A DNA stretch of 64,000 nt from Geomonas sp. RF6 (lineage in GTDB: Bacteria > Desulfobacterota > Desulfuromonadia > Geobacterales > Geobacteraceae). The notes beneath the pieces are model-generated. The model did not search any database, was not told the DNA's origin, and saw nothing but the letters and a program-made list of their open reading frames with translations. Below, piece by piece: positions 20,406 through 31,545 of the stretch; the stretch's first letter is position 1, and each line of letters starts with the position of its first letter. Made by a program: the position numbers and the translations under genes. The stretch lies in NCBI RefSeq assembly GCF_021044625.1, contig NZ_CP087999.1, positions 2,701,001 to 2,765,000 of the forward strand, in the 5' to 3' direction.

Positions 20406-20411
20406 GGTGAA

Positions 20412-20999
20412 ATGATGGCTACGAAAAAAGAGGTCTATTGCCAGCAGGTACTGCAGCCGGAAGGGACCGTCTTTTCCGTGCAGTGGGTGGATGTGCCGAA
20501 GCCGGTGGCAGCGGGAGTGGATGCCCGCTCCGTCATGGAGAGATACTTCGCCTTTATCAGGACGATGACTTTCGCCGTCGTGCGGCCGACTGTGGCGAAG
20601 AGCGGCGGGGTGGAGTTTCGTTTTCTCTCCTCTTCCCTTTCACTCCTTACCTTTGCACCGCCTCGCTACGAGTGCGAGCGGAAGCGGACCGCCGTTCACC
20701 TCGACATGGTGGGGGGAAAGCTGGTGCAGAGCCCCTGCGGGAGGGGCCTCTTCTCCATGTTCACCGAGGAGATGGAGGATTCGGTCAAGGTTACGGTGCG
20801 ACTGGACGGTTTTCGCCCGGCGCTCCTCGGGTGCGCCACACCGACGCTGCCGCGCCGGCTTCTCTATCGCTTGACGCAGGCCAGCGTGCACAAGTGGGCT
20901 ACGATCGCGTTTCTCATGCGGTTTTACCGGGAGGTTACCGGCGTGAAGGTGCACCCGGAGGTGAAGCCGGTGCAGCTGAGGGAAGGGGTAAAGATCTAG
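20412..20999 (+). CDS. Conserved protein of unknown function, 195 residues
   Basis: 195 residues, six bases after the methyltransferase gene with AAGGTGA before the ATG pair at 20412/20415, so co-transcribed. Several beta strands are visible (VEFRFLSSSLSLLTFAPP, KVTVRLDGFRPALLG) and a C-terminal helix. Semi-conserved Cys at ~9, 84, 105 and 135. No transmembrane helix or motif I can name. Confidence 0.7.
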   Translation: MMATKKEVYCQQVLQPEGTVFSVQWVDVPKPVAAGVDARSVMERYFAFIRTMTFAVVRPTVAKSGGVEFRFLSSSLSLLTFAPPRYECERKRTAVHLDMVGGKLVQSPCGRGLFSMFTEEMEDSVKVTVRLDGFRPALLGCATPTLPRRLLYRLTQASVHKWATIAFLMRFYREVTGVKVHPEVKPVQLREGVKI

Positions 21000-21023
21000 A
21001 AATTTGTATCGCTGTAATCCACC

Positions 21024-21170
21024 GGCCCCGTGTGCCTTTAGCAGAGCACGAGGTCAGGCGTCCCCTCCCTTTCAAGGGGAGGGACAGGATGGGGATGGGG
21101 TAGATGTTAGCGGCGCCGACCCATCCCCCTCCTGTCCTCCCCCTTGAAAGGGGAGGGACGCGGTGCCGAC
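21024..21170. repeat. ~97-bp dispersed repeat, copy 1, plus adjoining inverted half
   Basis: 21024-21120 matches the reverse complement of 34295-34393 over nearly its whole length. The shared run includes CCTTTAGCAGAGCA, AGGCGTCCCCTCCCTTTCAA and GGGGATGGGG. Immediately after it, 21121-21165 is an inverted version of the C-rich core. It lies between convergent genes. Confidence 0.8.
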
Positions 21171-21240
21171 GGCTTGCTCTCATTCATCTCCGCCCCGGAT
21201 TCCCGGAAGAACCCTTCGCAAATGCGGCGACGCAGAGCGC

Positions 21241-21414
21241 CTACTTCTGCCCTTTTTCTCTGTTGATCCTTTCGTACAGCTCTATCTGCTCTCGCAGGGA
21301 GAGCTTCTTTCCGCACGATTTCTTTCGGCACATCCTGCAACGGTCATCCGAGCACCACTGGCAGAAGGTGCAGTCGGGGCAGGGGAGCTTTTTTGCCGGC
21401 TGATTTTCTGTCAC
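21241..21414 (-). CDS. Cys-rich mini-protein (57 residues)
   Basis: A short frame from GTG 21414 (or the adjacent GTG at 21417) with AAGGGGGG upstream. It reads VTENQPAKKLPCPDCTFCQW, then CSDDRCRMCRKKSCGKK, then a helix LSLREQIELYERINREKGQK. Eight Cys in ~27 residues form CPxC, C..WC, C..C and C patterns like a metal-binding knuckle. Sits 56 bases downstream of the deacetylase gene on the same strand. Protein-like composition with a defined helix argues against chance; function unknown. Confidence 0.65.
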   Translation of the reverse strand: MTENQPAKKLPCPDCTFCQWCSDDRCRMCRKKSCGKKLSLREQIELYERINREKGQK

Positions 21415-21470
21415 CACGCCCCCCTTATGGTTCGGCGCGCCGGGCGGCGCGCCTCCATATCCTGCTCTTC

Positions 21471-22283
21471 CTAGAAGACAATGTTTCTCTTCGGCGCGCT
21501 TCCTTCCACGATCCTCGCAAACGATTTCCCCTGGTCGGCATTCACCAGCAGGTAGCGCGGGAGTTTCACCAGCGTGTCGCGCGGCCCTACGTGGTGCGCC
21601 TCGATCGTGAAGGTCCCCTGATATCCGACTTCGGTCGCCTTTTTCAGCAGGTAATCGTCATAGATCCCGAAGGGCCACGCGAGGAGCGTGACCTTGGTGC
21701 CGAGCTGCTGCTCGAGGCGGTCTTTCGATTTCTTGAGCTGGATGTTGACGAACTTTTCGTACTCGGTCGGAGACATCTTCTTCTTGTCCCGCTTGAAGTT
21801 CGGATGCCAGAAGGTGTGGGACTGGATGTCGAAAAGCCCGGTCTTTTGCAGCGACTTCAACTGGTCCCACGTCATGGCGTACTTCGCGTTGGAGATCGCG
21901 GAGGGGTAGACAAAGACGGTCACCGGGACGTTGTACTTCTTGGCCAGCGGGAGCATGTCGCTGTACACGGACTTGTGCGCGTCGTCCTCGCAGATCACCA
22001 CGGACTTCGGCCCCGGCGCCGGTCCCTTCTTCTGCATGTAGTCGATCACCGTCTTCAGGGGGATGACCTTGTAGCCGTTCTCCTTCAGAAACTTGAGATG
22101 CTCCTCGAACACGGAGGTCTTTATGGTCATGCCGTCTGCCACCGTGGGACCGAAACGATGGTAGAGGAGGATCGGGACGTTGATCCCCTGCGCCTGGGGC
22201 TGGGGCTGGCTCTGCTGAGCCTGGGCGAGGGAAGCGAAAGTAAGGAATGCTGCGAAAAGAAGGGAAAAGATACGGCCTTTCAT
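21471..22283 (-). CDS. Exported polysaccharide deacetylase-like protein
   Basis: 270 residues: signal peptide (1-~22, ending SLAQA), a Gln/Pro linker, then a NodB-fold domain. Metal-site motifs are VICEDDAHKS (in place of the usual TFDDG), QSHTFWHPNF and LLAWPFGIYDDYLL. The order and PYG-like motif resemble the PgaB/IcaB group of CE4 deacetylases. Because the first motif is altered, activity is uncertain, although both Asp are kept. Periplasmic or surface location inferred. Confidence 0.85.
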   Translation of the reverse strand: MKGRIFSLLFAAFLTFASLAQAQQSQPQPQAQGINVPILLYHRFGPTVADGMTIKTSVFEEHLKFLKENGYKVIPLKTVIDYMQKKGPAPGPKSVVICEDDAHKSVYSDMLPLAKKYNVPVTVFVYPSAISNAKYAMTWDQLKSLQKTGLFDIQSHTFWHPNFKRDKKKMSPTEYEKFVNIQLKKSKDRLEQQLGTKVTLLAWPFGIYDDYLLKKATEVGYQGTFTIEAHHVGPRDTLVKLPRYLLVNADQGKSFARIVEGSAPKRNIVF

Positions 22284-22430
22284 CAGGGTGCTGACCTCCG
22301 GTGCATCTAATGTGTGGGGAAAATGGGACGAGCTAGGTATAGCAGAAACACCGGGATTGTGGAATGGGGAAGTTGCGTCCGCAGCAGATATTTTGAAGAT
22401 ATTAGTGTAGTTACATCAGGAGGTTCCGCG

Positions 22431-22448
22431 ACTTCGGCATGCCGAAGT
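22431..22448. promoter_or_regulatory. Perfect 18-bp palindrome
   Basis: ACTTCGGCATGCCGAAGT is fully self-complementary. It could be an operator or a small cruciform; it lies 150 bases upstream of the sigma-54-like site, a distance typical of enhancer-binding sites. Confidence 0.5.
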
Positions 22449-22599
22449 GCGATCCCCGTCCCCGAAATCTGCTGCTATTGTAGGTGTCAACTTTTTCGTT
22501 GAGAATGTCTGTTTTGTGGCACCCTTTTAGACGGGGGAAATCCGGGCCAGCATGTCAGATCTTGCTGTCATTCAACGGCTTATGATTGGTATACGGTGT

Positions 22600-22615
22600 T
22601 GGCTTGGGAATTGCT
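22600..22615 (+). promoter_or_regulatory. Candidate sigma-54 (-24/-12) promoter
   Basis: TGGCTTGGGAATTGCT fits TGGCAYR-N4-TTGCW with the required ten bases between the GG and GC pairs. It lies 67 bases upstream of the 27-residue peptide gene. Confidence 0.55.
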
Positions 22616-22682
22616 ATAAGGTACGCCGCAGCCTTTAATTCAATGCAATGTCAAAATGTGCCAGTAAAGAAGGAGGAGCGTT

Positions 22683-22766
22683 ATGAAGGTTATCCGCAAG
22701 AACATGGCCAGTGAGCTGAAAACCACGAGGGTGAAGCGCCAGGTAGTATCGATGCTGGCAGCCTGA
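22683..22766 (+). CDS. 27-residue peptide gene
   Basis: ATG 22683 is preceded by a near-ideal AAGGAGGAG site at seven to eight bases. The peptide starts MKVIRKNMAS, is basic (Lys/Arg-rich) and ends VVSMLAA. It is followed by tandem in-frame/out-of-frame stops (TGATAG) and then a REP unit. No homologue family is known to me; it could be a leader peptide, a small regulatory protein or a peptide precursor. Confidence 0.5.
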   Translation: MKVIRKNMASELKTTRVKRQVVSMLAA

Positions 22767-22839
22767 TAGCGAAAGGGGAGGGGTGCCGCCAAGCACTCCC
22801 TCCCCCACTACTACCGACTCTCTTCCTGTTGCTGCGGCG

Positions 22840-22872
22840 ATGCCGGAAACGCTGCGCTTATTCCGGCCTACA
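22840..22872. repeat. REP-like palindrome
   Basis: ATGCCGGAAACGCTGCGCTT followed by ATTCCGGCCTACA, a single unit between the small peptide gene and the 3' end of ligA. Confidence 0.85.
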
Positions 22873-22890
22873 GTACAACACGCCCTATCA

Positions 22891-25339
<2,449 letters not shown>

Positions 25340-25343
<4 letters not shown>

Positions 25344-25531
25344 CGAGACTTCCTGCGTGGGATATCTTCAAGCTCTTTCTCGCTACCCCCCAGCTCAGCG
25401 AGCCTTCGGGCGCTCTCCCTCGCTATGAGCGCCTGCAGCCCCAGCTTCACCAGCGCTGTTTTCTCCGTTACCCCCGTTAGTCTCGATGCGGTGTCGAGAA
25501 GTGCGTCATCGATGTTCATGGTGGTCCTCAT
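25340..25531 (-). CDS. vapB: VapB-type antitoxin
   Basis: 63 residues from ATG 25531 (MRTTMNIDDALLDTASRLTG), preceded by GGAGGAG; the frame extends to 25549 without a better site. N-terminal strand plus helices of the VapB type II (DUF2191-like) ribbon-helix-helix family, and a charged C-terminal tail that would bind VapC. Overlaps vapC by four bases. Likely autoregulates through the inverted repeat just upstream. Confidence 0.87.
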
Positions 25532-25543
25532 CGGCTCCTCCGT

Positions 25544-25585
25544 ATGCATCTATGATATGTCTTAATATGTACCGAGAAGATGCAT
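25544..25585 (-). promoter_or_regulatory. Inverted repeat upstream of vapBC (candidate operator)
   Basis: ATGCATCT (25544-25551) and AGATGCAT (25578-25585) are exact inverted arms 34 bases apart, flanking an A/T-rich stretch that could hold the -10 region. Type II antitoxin operators commonly have this form. Confidence 0.5.
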
Positions 25586-25735
25586 GCGTCAACAAAATCG
25601 GTTCTTCACCATCCGCCCCCCTCGGGCTGTTGTCTCAGTTTTATACATTGTTTATTAGCTATCGTTGTGATAATGGATATCGCCTCATGTGTGGCATGAC
25701 CACATCTTTAATGCAATGCAGACCCAGGAGGACAG

Positions 25736-28700
25736 ATGCATCGGAACCACACCCCGAGGGGGCGGCTCTTCCCACTTATCTCCTTAAGACCGATCCTCAT
25801 GGCGGCTGCCGTGGTACTGTCAGCTGCCTTTCCCGCGGCTGGAAGCGCAGGCGCCGCCGGTGCGGGAGTGACGCGCGCCGTTCCTGCGGACTTCCCCACG
25901 ATACAGGGTGCGATCGACGCCGCTGGCAATGGCGACACCATTGTCGTGGCGCCTGGTCTCTACCGCGAGCGCATCAACTTCAAGGGTAAGGCAATAACCT
26001 TGAAGAGCAGCGAGGGGCCCCGGACCACCTTCATAAACGGCTCCCACAAAGGCTCCGTCGTGACCCTTTCTTCCGGCGAGTGGAATACCTCGGTCCTCAC
26101 CGGGTTCACCATTCAAAATGGCGGCCCGCAGTCGGGGCTGCTGAGCGGCGGAGGGATCTATATAGAAAATGCCTCGCCGATCATCTCCAACAACATCATC
26201 ACCGGGAACTCCGCATGCGACGGCGCGGGGATCTTCGCCTCGGGGAGCCCGATAATCCGCAACAACACCATCTCAGGCAACAGGCAGGAAGGGTGCAGCG
26301 GGGGAAACGGCGGTGGTGGCATTGCACTCCTTGGCGGCAGCGGCGAGGTGGTGGATAACCTCATAGTCAGTAACCTCATGCCCGAATCGCGCGGAGGGGG
26401 GATCTCACTTGCCCGCCCGGAGGGTAAACACACCGTCCGCGGCAACATCATCCGCAACAACCGCGCGGGGTGGGGGGGCGGCGGTGCCTACCTGATCACC
26501 TCCGAAGAATCCCGCCTGGTGCAGAACGTGATCTTCGGAAATAGCAGCGAAAGGGGGGGCGGCGTACTGATCGACCTCGGCGGGACCCTGCTGCACAACA
26601 CTATCACGGATAACTACGCTCACATCGGCGCAGGGATCTCCTTCGGCAGGAACCCCGGAAGCGGCGAGATCGCCAACAACATAATCACCGGCGGGAACGG
26701 GCAGACCGTCATCTACAGCGAGATGGATGCGTCGGCAAACCGCCCACTGAGGCGAAATGTCCTCTTTTCCTCCTCAAACACCATCTTTGGCGGCAGCTAC
26801 GTCGGATATGACCTGGCGGGGAATGTGGCGGCGGATCCTCGCCTGAGCGCTTCCGCGTATGGCTATTTCGGCCTTATGTCCGGCTCCCCCGCCATCGATG
26901 CCGGCGACAGCACGATTGCCGGCATCCCCTCCACCGACATCACCGGATCTCCACGGTTCGTGGCGGGTATCGCCGGCGGCCCGGCAGCGGTCGATGCCGG
27001 TGCCTTCGAATTCGATCCCTCGGAGCCACGGGTGGAACTGGTCGGGATACCGTCCCCCGTCTCACGGGATTCCGAGACGTTCAGCATCACCGTCGTCGGC
27101 GACGATCTGCTCTCCTACCGCTTCGCTGTCGACGACGGTACCTTCTCCGAGGACCTCCCGGCTGACGTCCCTCAGCTGAACCTGGGGAACCTTTCTCCCG
27201 GCAGCCATACCGTCGCCGTCGCAGGCGCCTTCCGCACCGGCAGGCAACGGGTAGAGTCCGCCACGGTAGCCCACTGGACCATCGACAATGCCCCCCCCGT
27301 CACCACGGCGATCCCCGGGAGCGGCACCTTCAACGAGCGCCAGACGGTGACCCTTTCCTGTGACGACGGCACCGGCAGCGGGTGCGTGGAGACCTTGTAC
27401 TGTCTCGGTCCCGACTGTGTGCCGAACACACGATACGAAGGACCGATCGCCGTCAACTCCCCCACCGCGCTGCGCTACTACTCGCACGACGCCTTCGGGT
27501 ACGCTGAATCGATCACGACGGCGAGCTACAACTTCACCGCCACCGTCTCCGGGCGGGCAACAGACAGCGTCACGGGCGCAGGGACCCCCCTTGTCCGCGT
27601 TAACGCCTATGACGCCGCGACCGGCATGTACCGCGGCTCCGCCGAGACAAGCAGCACGGGAGAATTCCTCATCAGCGGATTGCCCGCCGGGATCTACAAG
27701 TTCAGTTTCTACGGCAACGGCTATGCCACCATGTGGTACGGAGGGAGTCTCAGCGCCTCCGGTGCACGTACCGTTGTGGTCGCCGCTCCGGGGACGAAGA
27801 GCGGTATTGACGCGGCACTGACAAAGGGAGGGAGCATCGCCGGCACCGTTACCGACGCCGTCTCCGGCGCGGGGGTAGAGGGTGTCAACGTGACCATACT
27901 GGATTACTACTCCGTCTTCACGGACAGTACAGGTGCATACCTCATTTCGGGGCTACCCGCCGGGAAATACACCGTGCAGTTCCAGCCACCTTACAACTCC
28001 CCCTACCTGAAGGGTGATACAGCCACTGTTTCCGTGACTGCTCCGCTTGTCGCAGGGGGAATCGACTGCAGGCTCAAGAGAGGGGGGGCGATAACCGGCA
28101 CGGTGACTAGCAGCACCGGTGCCGCCATGCCCGATGTCCACGTTTCCGCCATCGACGCCATCACCGGCGGGCAGCTCACCACGACGAACACCGACAGTTC
28201 CGGGCAGTACACTCTCGCGGGGCTGCCGTCGGGGAACTACAAGATCTCCTTTACCTCTTACGGATACGGCACCGGCTGGTACGCCGCAAGCTCCACGCCG
28301 AGCGGCGCGACCGTACTGTCGGTCACTGCACCGGAGACGTTGTCGGGCACCGACTATGTCCTCAAGCAGGGGGGGACCATCACCGGCACCGTCAGGGACA
28401 AGGTCTCCGGCGCCGGCATCGCCAATGCCTACGTCTCCGCTTTCGATATCGCCATGCACGGGTATTTTTCCGGCTCTTACACCGACAGCTCCGGAGCTTA
28501 CAGCCTCTCCGGGCTCCCCTCCGGAACCTACCTGATCAGGTTCTCAGCACCGGGATACGTCGAGCAGTGGGCAGGGGGGACCGACGAGCAGGGGACCGGC
28601 ACCTCGATCGCAGTAGCCGCGCCGGGAACAACCGCCGGTGTCGACGGAGCACTCACCACGGGGGGCTCCATAAGCGGAACGATCGTTGACAAGAAGACGG

Positions 28701-31210
28701 GAATACCACTCCAGTCGATCTGCGTCGGCGCCTACAGGGGGGCGGAGCTGTTGTGGACGAGCGCCGCATGCACAGACGACAGCGGCCGCTACTCCATCGA
28801 CAGTCTCCCGAGCGGCTCATACCGGCTACAGACCTACATGAATGGGCAGGGGTACTACGACCAGTGGTACACGGAAGCTGGAACCTCTACGCCCAGGAGC
28901 GTGGCGGTCGTGGCGCCGAATGCGACCACCGGGATGGACTTTGCCCTGGAGCAGGGGGGAGTAATCAGCGGCCGGGTCTTCGACCGCGAGACGAATGAAC
29001 CTCTCGCAGGTGCGGCGATAACTGCAATTGGCGTCGGCAGCAGCTATGTCGTTTCAGGCTACACCGACAGCCAGGGTGCCTACACCATTATTTCCGTACC
29101 GAGCGGGAACTACAAGGTGGACTTCAACGCCTCCGGGTACATCTCCCGGTGGTTTGGGGATGAGGAGACCGAGGGCGCGGCCGCGACAGTGGCGGTAACA
29201 GCGGGGAGCGAGACCGCGGGTGTGGATGCCTACCTCAGCAGGGGGGGGAGGATATCCGGCACCGTTTCGGATGGTAGTACCGGAGCAGGCGTCAGCGGCG
29301 TCCAGGTCTACGCCATCGACCGATCAACCGGCTCCTGGGAAGGTGCCGCCTATACCGACGAGAATGGCAGGTACACCATCACGCAGCTGCGCAGCGGCTC
29401 GTACCGGGTGAAGGTCGACCCCTTCTTCGGCTCCGCGTACCTCGGCAGGTGGTACGGTTCGCCATGCGCTGATACAGTGTCGGTAACCGCACCTGCAGAG
29501 ACAGGTGGCATCGACATCCCTTTGATCCGGGGGGGGAGCATCACCGGCCGGGTCACCGACGCTGTCACAGGACTCGGTATCCGCCAGGTTAATATTTCCT
29601 GGACGGCTGGAGGGGCGGGGTACGGCACCACCATCGGTTCGAATTACATCGATGAAACCGGCTCCTACACACTCTCCGGACTTCTCCCCGGGATGTACAC
29701 AGTCTCCTTCAGCGCTGACGGGTACATCCGGGGTACCAGCGCCATCGCCACAATTACGGGGACTGAGATAGTGAGCGGAATCGATGTGGCTCTCGCTCCG
29801 GGTGCGAGGATCAGCGGCACGCTGCGTGACGCGGTCACCGGTTCACCACTCCCCGGAATCATGGTCATGGCAGTCGGCAGCACATACGGCGCCGGGGCAA
29901 GCACGACCTTCAGCAGTTCCTCCGGAAGTTACACCCTCAGCGGGCTGCCGGCTGGTGAGTACCGGATCTACTTCGGCGCGGGCGGCGCGGCCGCGGGATA
30001 TCTTCGTTCCTCATACGCCGACCCTGTCACCGTCGCGGCAGCGGAGAGTGTCACCGGCGTAGATTCCGCGCTTCACAGGGCCGGCGCCCTGACCGGTCGG
30101 GTGATCGATCCTCTTACTGGAGAGCCAGTCGCAGATGTTGCCGCAGTCGCACACGATCCCGTCACCGGTGCCCGGGTTGCCGGCGCATACTCTGATCAGT
30201 CCGGGATATATACGATCTGGGTGCCGAGCGGCACCTACAGTATCGAGTTCCCAGCCAGGAGAGATTCCGACGGCGGGTACCTGGGGCGCTGGTACGGTGC
30301 GGAGACGACGGCGGTGCAGGTAGCGGTAGAGGCGCCGGAAGTCATCAAGCTTGCCGACACCCCTTTGAGCAGGGGAGGCGCCATCTTCGGCCGCGTCGTC
30401 GTGAACAGCTGCTTTGCGGCGTCCTCCATTGCCATTGTTGTGTATGACGCGCAGACGGGGGAGACGGTGACCACGGTCGGAGTGGGGCTCGATTATGCCG
30501 ATGCCTTCAGCATAGGGGGGCTACCCTCCGGCAGGTACAAGCTCTTTGTGGATACGGGGGGCAGCGATTTTGTTCGCCAGTGGTACCCCAACAGCGGCGG
30601 CTTTGAAGGGGCCCAGGAGATAGAGGTCCGTGCGGGGAGCGTGAGCGGCGGCATAGAGATCACCCTCGAGAGCGCCGGTGGTATCGTCTCCGGTACGGTC
30701 TGCTCCGGCTGGTCCGGAAACGTGCAGTTGCGCGACCGCTTTTCCGGGGCAATCGTGGCGCAAACGTCAGCTACAGCGGGCGCATTCCGCTTCACCGGCA
30801 TCCCTGACGGCACCTACAGCGTCTTCTTCTCAGCCGACGGCCGGCTCTGGTATGCGGCGGGGAGCGGGGATGCATCTTCCGTCGTGGTAAGCGGCGCGGT
30901 CGCAGTGCCGATAGAGGCGTGCCCGGGGTGGCCGCTGCAGGGGGTGCCGACCATCACCGATGTTATGAAGGCGTTGCGGATTACCGTCGGCTCGCTGGAT
31001 GCCACACCAGATCTGATGGAGGTCTTCGATATCGCCCCTGTTGTTGCGGGGGTCTCTTCCCCCGACGGGAAGGTGGACATCAGCGATGTCGTCATCCTGC
31101 TGAGGCTCGCGGTGGGACTTCCGGTATTCGGCCCGCCCACCTCTGGCGGTGGTGGCAGCGTTATCAGTACCGGGAGCGGGTTCGTGCTGGAGCAGGTGGG
31201 GGGGCAATAA
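25736..31210 (+). CDS. Very large secreted modular protein: beta-helix, carboxypeptidase-regulatory-like repeats, dockerin-like end
   Basis: 1824 residues; AGGAGGACAG precedes ATG 25736. Order: signal peptide (~1-42); right-handed beta-helix of NosD/pectate-lyase type (~47-420, starting VPADFPTIQGAIDAAGNGDT, with SPIISNNIITGN-type rungs); a short beta domain; a chitobiase-like domain (~515-600) with three Cys; then about twelve ~85-residue repeats from ~600 to ~1700. Each repeat starts like GGSISGTVTDAVSGAGV, with TDSSGAYTLSGLPSGxYKV and GYxxxWYGG. The last ~80 residues carry ITDVMKALRITVG and SPDGKVDISDVVILLRLAVG, dockerin/EF-hand-like. The repeats are CarboxypepD_reg-like beta sandwiches. 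Probably a surface or extracellular protein; ligand unknown. Monocistronic. Confidence 0.9.
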   Translation: MHRNHTPRGRLFPLISLRPILMAAAVVLSAAFPAAGSAGAAGAGVTRAVPADFPTIQGAIDAAGNGDTIVVAPGLYRERINFKGKAITLKSSEGPRTTFINGSHKGSVVTLSSGEWNTSVLTGFTIQNGGPQSGLLSGGGIYIENASPIISNNIITGNSACDGAGIFASGSPIIRNNTISGNRQEGCSGGNGGGGIALLGGSGEVVDNLIVSNLMPESRGGGISLARPEGKHTVRGNIIRNNRAGWGGGGAYLITSEESRLVQNVIFGNSSERGGGVLIDLGGTLLHNTITDNYAHIGAGISFGRNPGSGEIANNIITGGNGQTVIYSEMDASANRPLRRNVLFSSSNTIFGGSYVGYDLAGNVAADPRLSASAYGYFGLMSGSPAIDAGDSTIAGIPSTDITGSPRFVAGIAGGPAAVDAGAFEFDPSEPRVELVGIPSPVSRDSETFSITVVGDDLLSYRFAVDDGTFSEDLPADVPQLNLGNLSPGSHTVAVAGAFRTGRQRVESATVAHWTIDNAPPVTTAIPGSGTFNERQTVTLSCDDGTGSGCVETLYCLGPDCVPNTRYEGPIAVNSPTALRYYSHDAFGYAESITTASYNFTATVSGRATDSVTGAGTPLVRVNAYDAATGMYRGSAETSSTGEFLISGLPAGIYKFSFYGNGYATMWYGGSLSASGARTVVVAAPGTKSGIDAALTKGGSIAGTVTDAVSGAGVEGVNVTILDYYSVFTDSTGAYLISGLPAGKYTVQFQPPYNSPYLKGDTATVSVTAPLVAGGIDCRLKRGGAITGTVTSSTGAAMPDVHVSAIDAITGGQLTTTNTDSSGQYTLAGLPSGNYKISFTSYGYGTGWYAASSTPSGATVLSVTAPETLSGTDYVLKQGGTITGTVRDKVSGAGIANAYVSAFDIAMHGYFSGSYTDSSGAYSLSGLPSGTYLIRFSAPGYVEQWAGGTDEQGTGTSIAVAAPGTTAGVDGALTTGGSISGTIVDKKTGIPLQSICVGAYRGAELLWTSAACTDDSGRYSIDSLPSGSYRLQTYMNGQGYYDQWYTEAGTSTPRSVAVVAPNATTGMDFALEQGGVISGRVFDRETNEPLAGAAITAIGVGSSYVVSGYTDSQGAYTIISVPSGNYKVDFNASGYISRWFGDEETEGAAATVAVTAGSETAGVDAYLSRGGRISGTVSDGSTGAGVSGVQVYAIDRSTGSWEGAAYTDENGRYTITQLRSGSYRVKVDPFFGSAYLGRWYGSPCADTVSVTAPAETGGIDIPLIRGGSITGRVTDAVTGLGIRQVNISWTAGGAGYGTTIGSNYIDETGSYTLSGLLPGMYTVSFSADGYIRGTSAIATITGTEIVSGIDVALAPGARISGTLRDAVTGSPLPGIMVMAVGSTYGAGASTTFSSSSGSYTLSGLPAGEYRIYFGAGGAAAGYLRSSYADPVTVAAAESVTGVDSALHRAGALTGRVIDPLTGEPVADVAAVAHDPVTGARVAGAYSDQSGIYTIWVPSGTYSIEFPARRDSDGGYLGRWYGAETTAVQVAVEAPEVIKLADTPLSRGGAIFGRVVVNSCFAASSIAIVVYDAQTGETVTTVGVGLDYADAFSIGGLPSGRYKLFVDTGGSDFVRQWYPNSGGFEGAQEIEVRAGSVSGGIEITLESAGGIVSGTVCSGWSGNVQLRDRFSGAIVAQTSATAGAFRFTGIPDGTYSVFFSADGRLWYAAGSGDASSVVVSGAVAVPIEACPGWPLQGVPTITDVMKALRITVGSLDATPDLMEVFDIAPVVAGVSSPDGKVDISDVVILLRLAVGLPVFGPPTSGGGGSVISTGSGFVLEQVGGQ

Positions 31211-31261
31211 AGAGGGGCATTCCGGGAAATCCTGGGACGGTGGATGTACGCTTGCCACGAA

Positions 31262-31325
31262 GCACTGCACGAGGCCTCGCGTCCCCCCCTTTGCAAAGGT
31301 TCATCCGGGAATTCCGGGAATTCAG
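31262..31325. repeat. Mosaic intergenic repeat, partial copy
   Basis: Contains AGCACTGCACGAGGCCT, CCCCCCCTTTGCAAAGG, then TTCATCCGGGAATTCCGGG; these blocks recur at 31683-31790 and 43277-43462. Confidence 0.75.
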
Positions 31326-31367
31326 CCCGGTCGCTTCCGTTGACGTGAGGGGACACTAGTGGCGCCG

Positions 31368-31464
31368 CGCTGGAGCACAGGCTTCCCAGCCTGTACCGCG
31401 GCGCCAGCCGCGCGGTCTGTGGCGGCTGCGCCGCCATCGCAGGCAAGATGCCTACGCTCCAGCG
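31368..31464. repeat. Cruciform-like inverted element
   Basis: Ends CGCTGGAGC (31368-31376) and GCTCCAGCG (31456-31464) are exact inverted arms. Inside are nested hairpins ACAGGCTTCCCAGCCTGT and AGGCAAGATGCCT. Looks like a dispersed intergenic palindromic repeat. Confidence 0.7.
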
Positions 31465-31479
31465 TGGGGGCACCCGGAT

Positions 31480-31545
31480 TCTTTGTAGCGCGTTCCCCAG
31501 AAATCCCGGAAGACCCTTTACGAAGGGGGGACAGGGGGGATTTGA
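31480..31545. repeat. Mosaic intergenic repeat, partial copy
   Basis: CCCAGAAATCCCGGAAGACC followed by TTTACGAAGGGGGGACAGGG and GGGATTT; shares the GGGGGGACAGGGGGGATTT core with 45800-45842. Confidence 0.75.

Larger units (their letters stand above)
22284..22682. other. Gene-poor region with regulatory sequence
   Basis: About 400 bases that are more A/T-rich than their neighbours. No gene with a ribosome site is seen until 22683. It holds a perfect 18-base palindrome (22431-22448) and a sigma-54-like promoter (22600-22615). Confidence 0.6.

Noticed and set aside
22314..22502. 62-residue frame in the spacer upstream of the small peptide
   Set aside because: No ribosome site, Cys/Ser-rich noise, and it crosses the 18-base palindrome.
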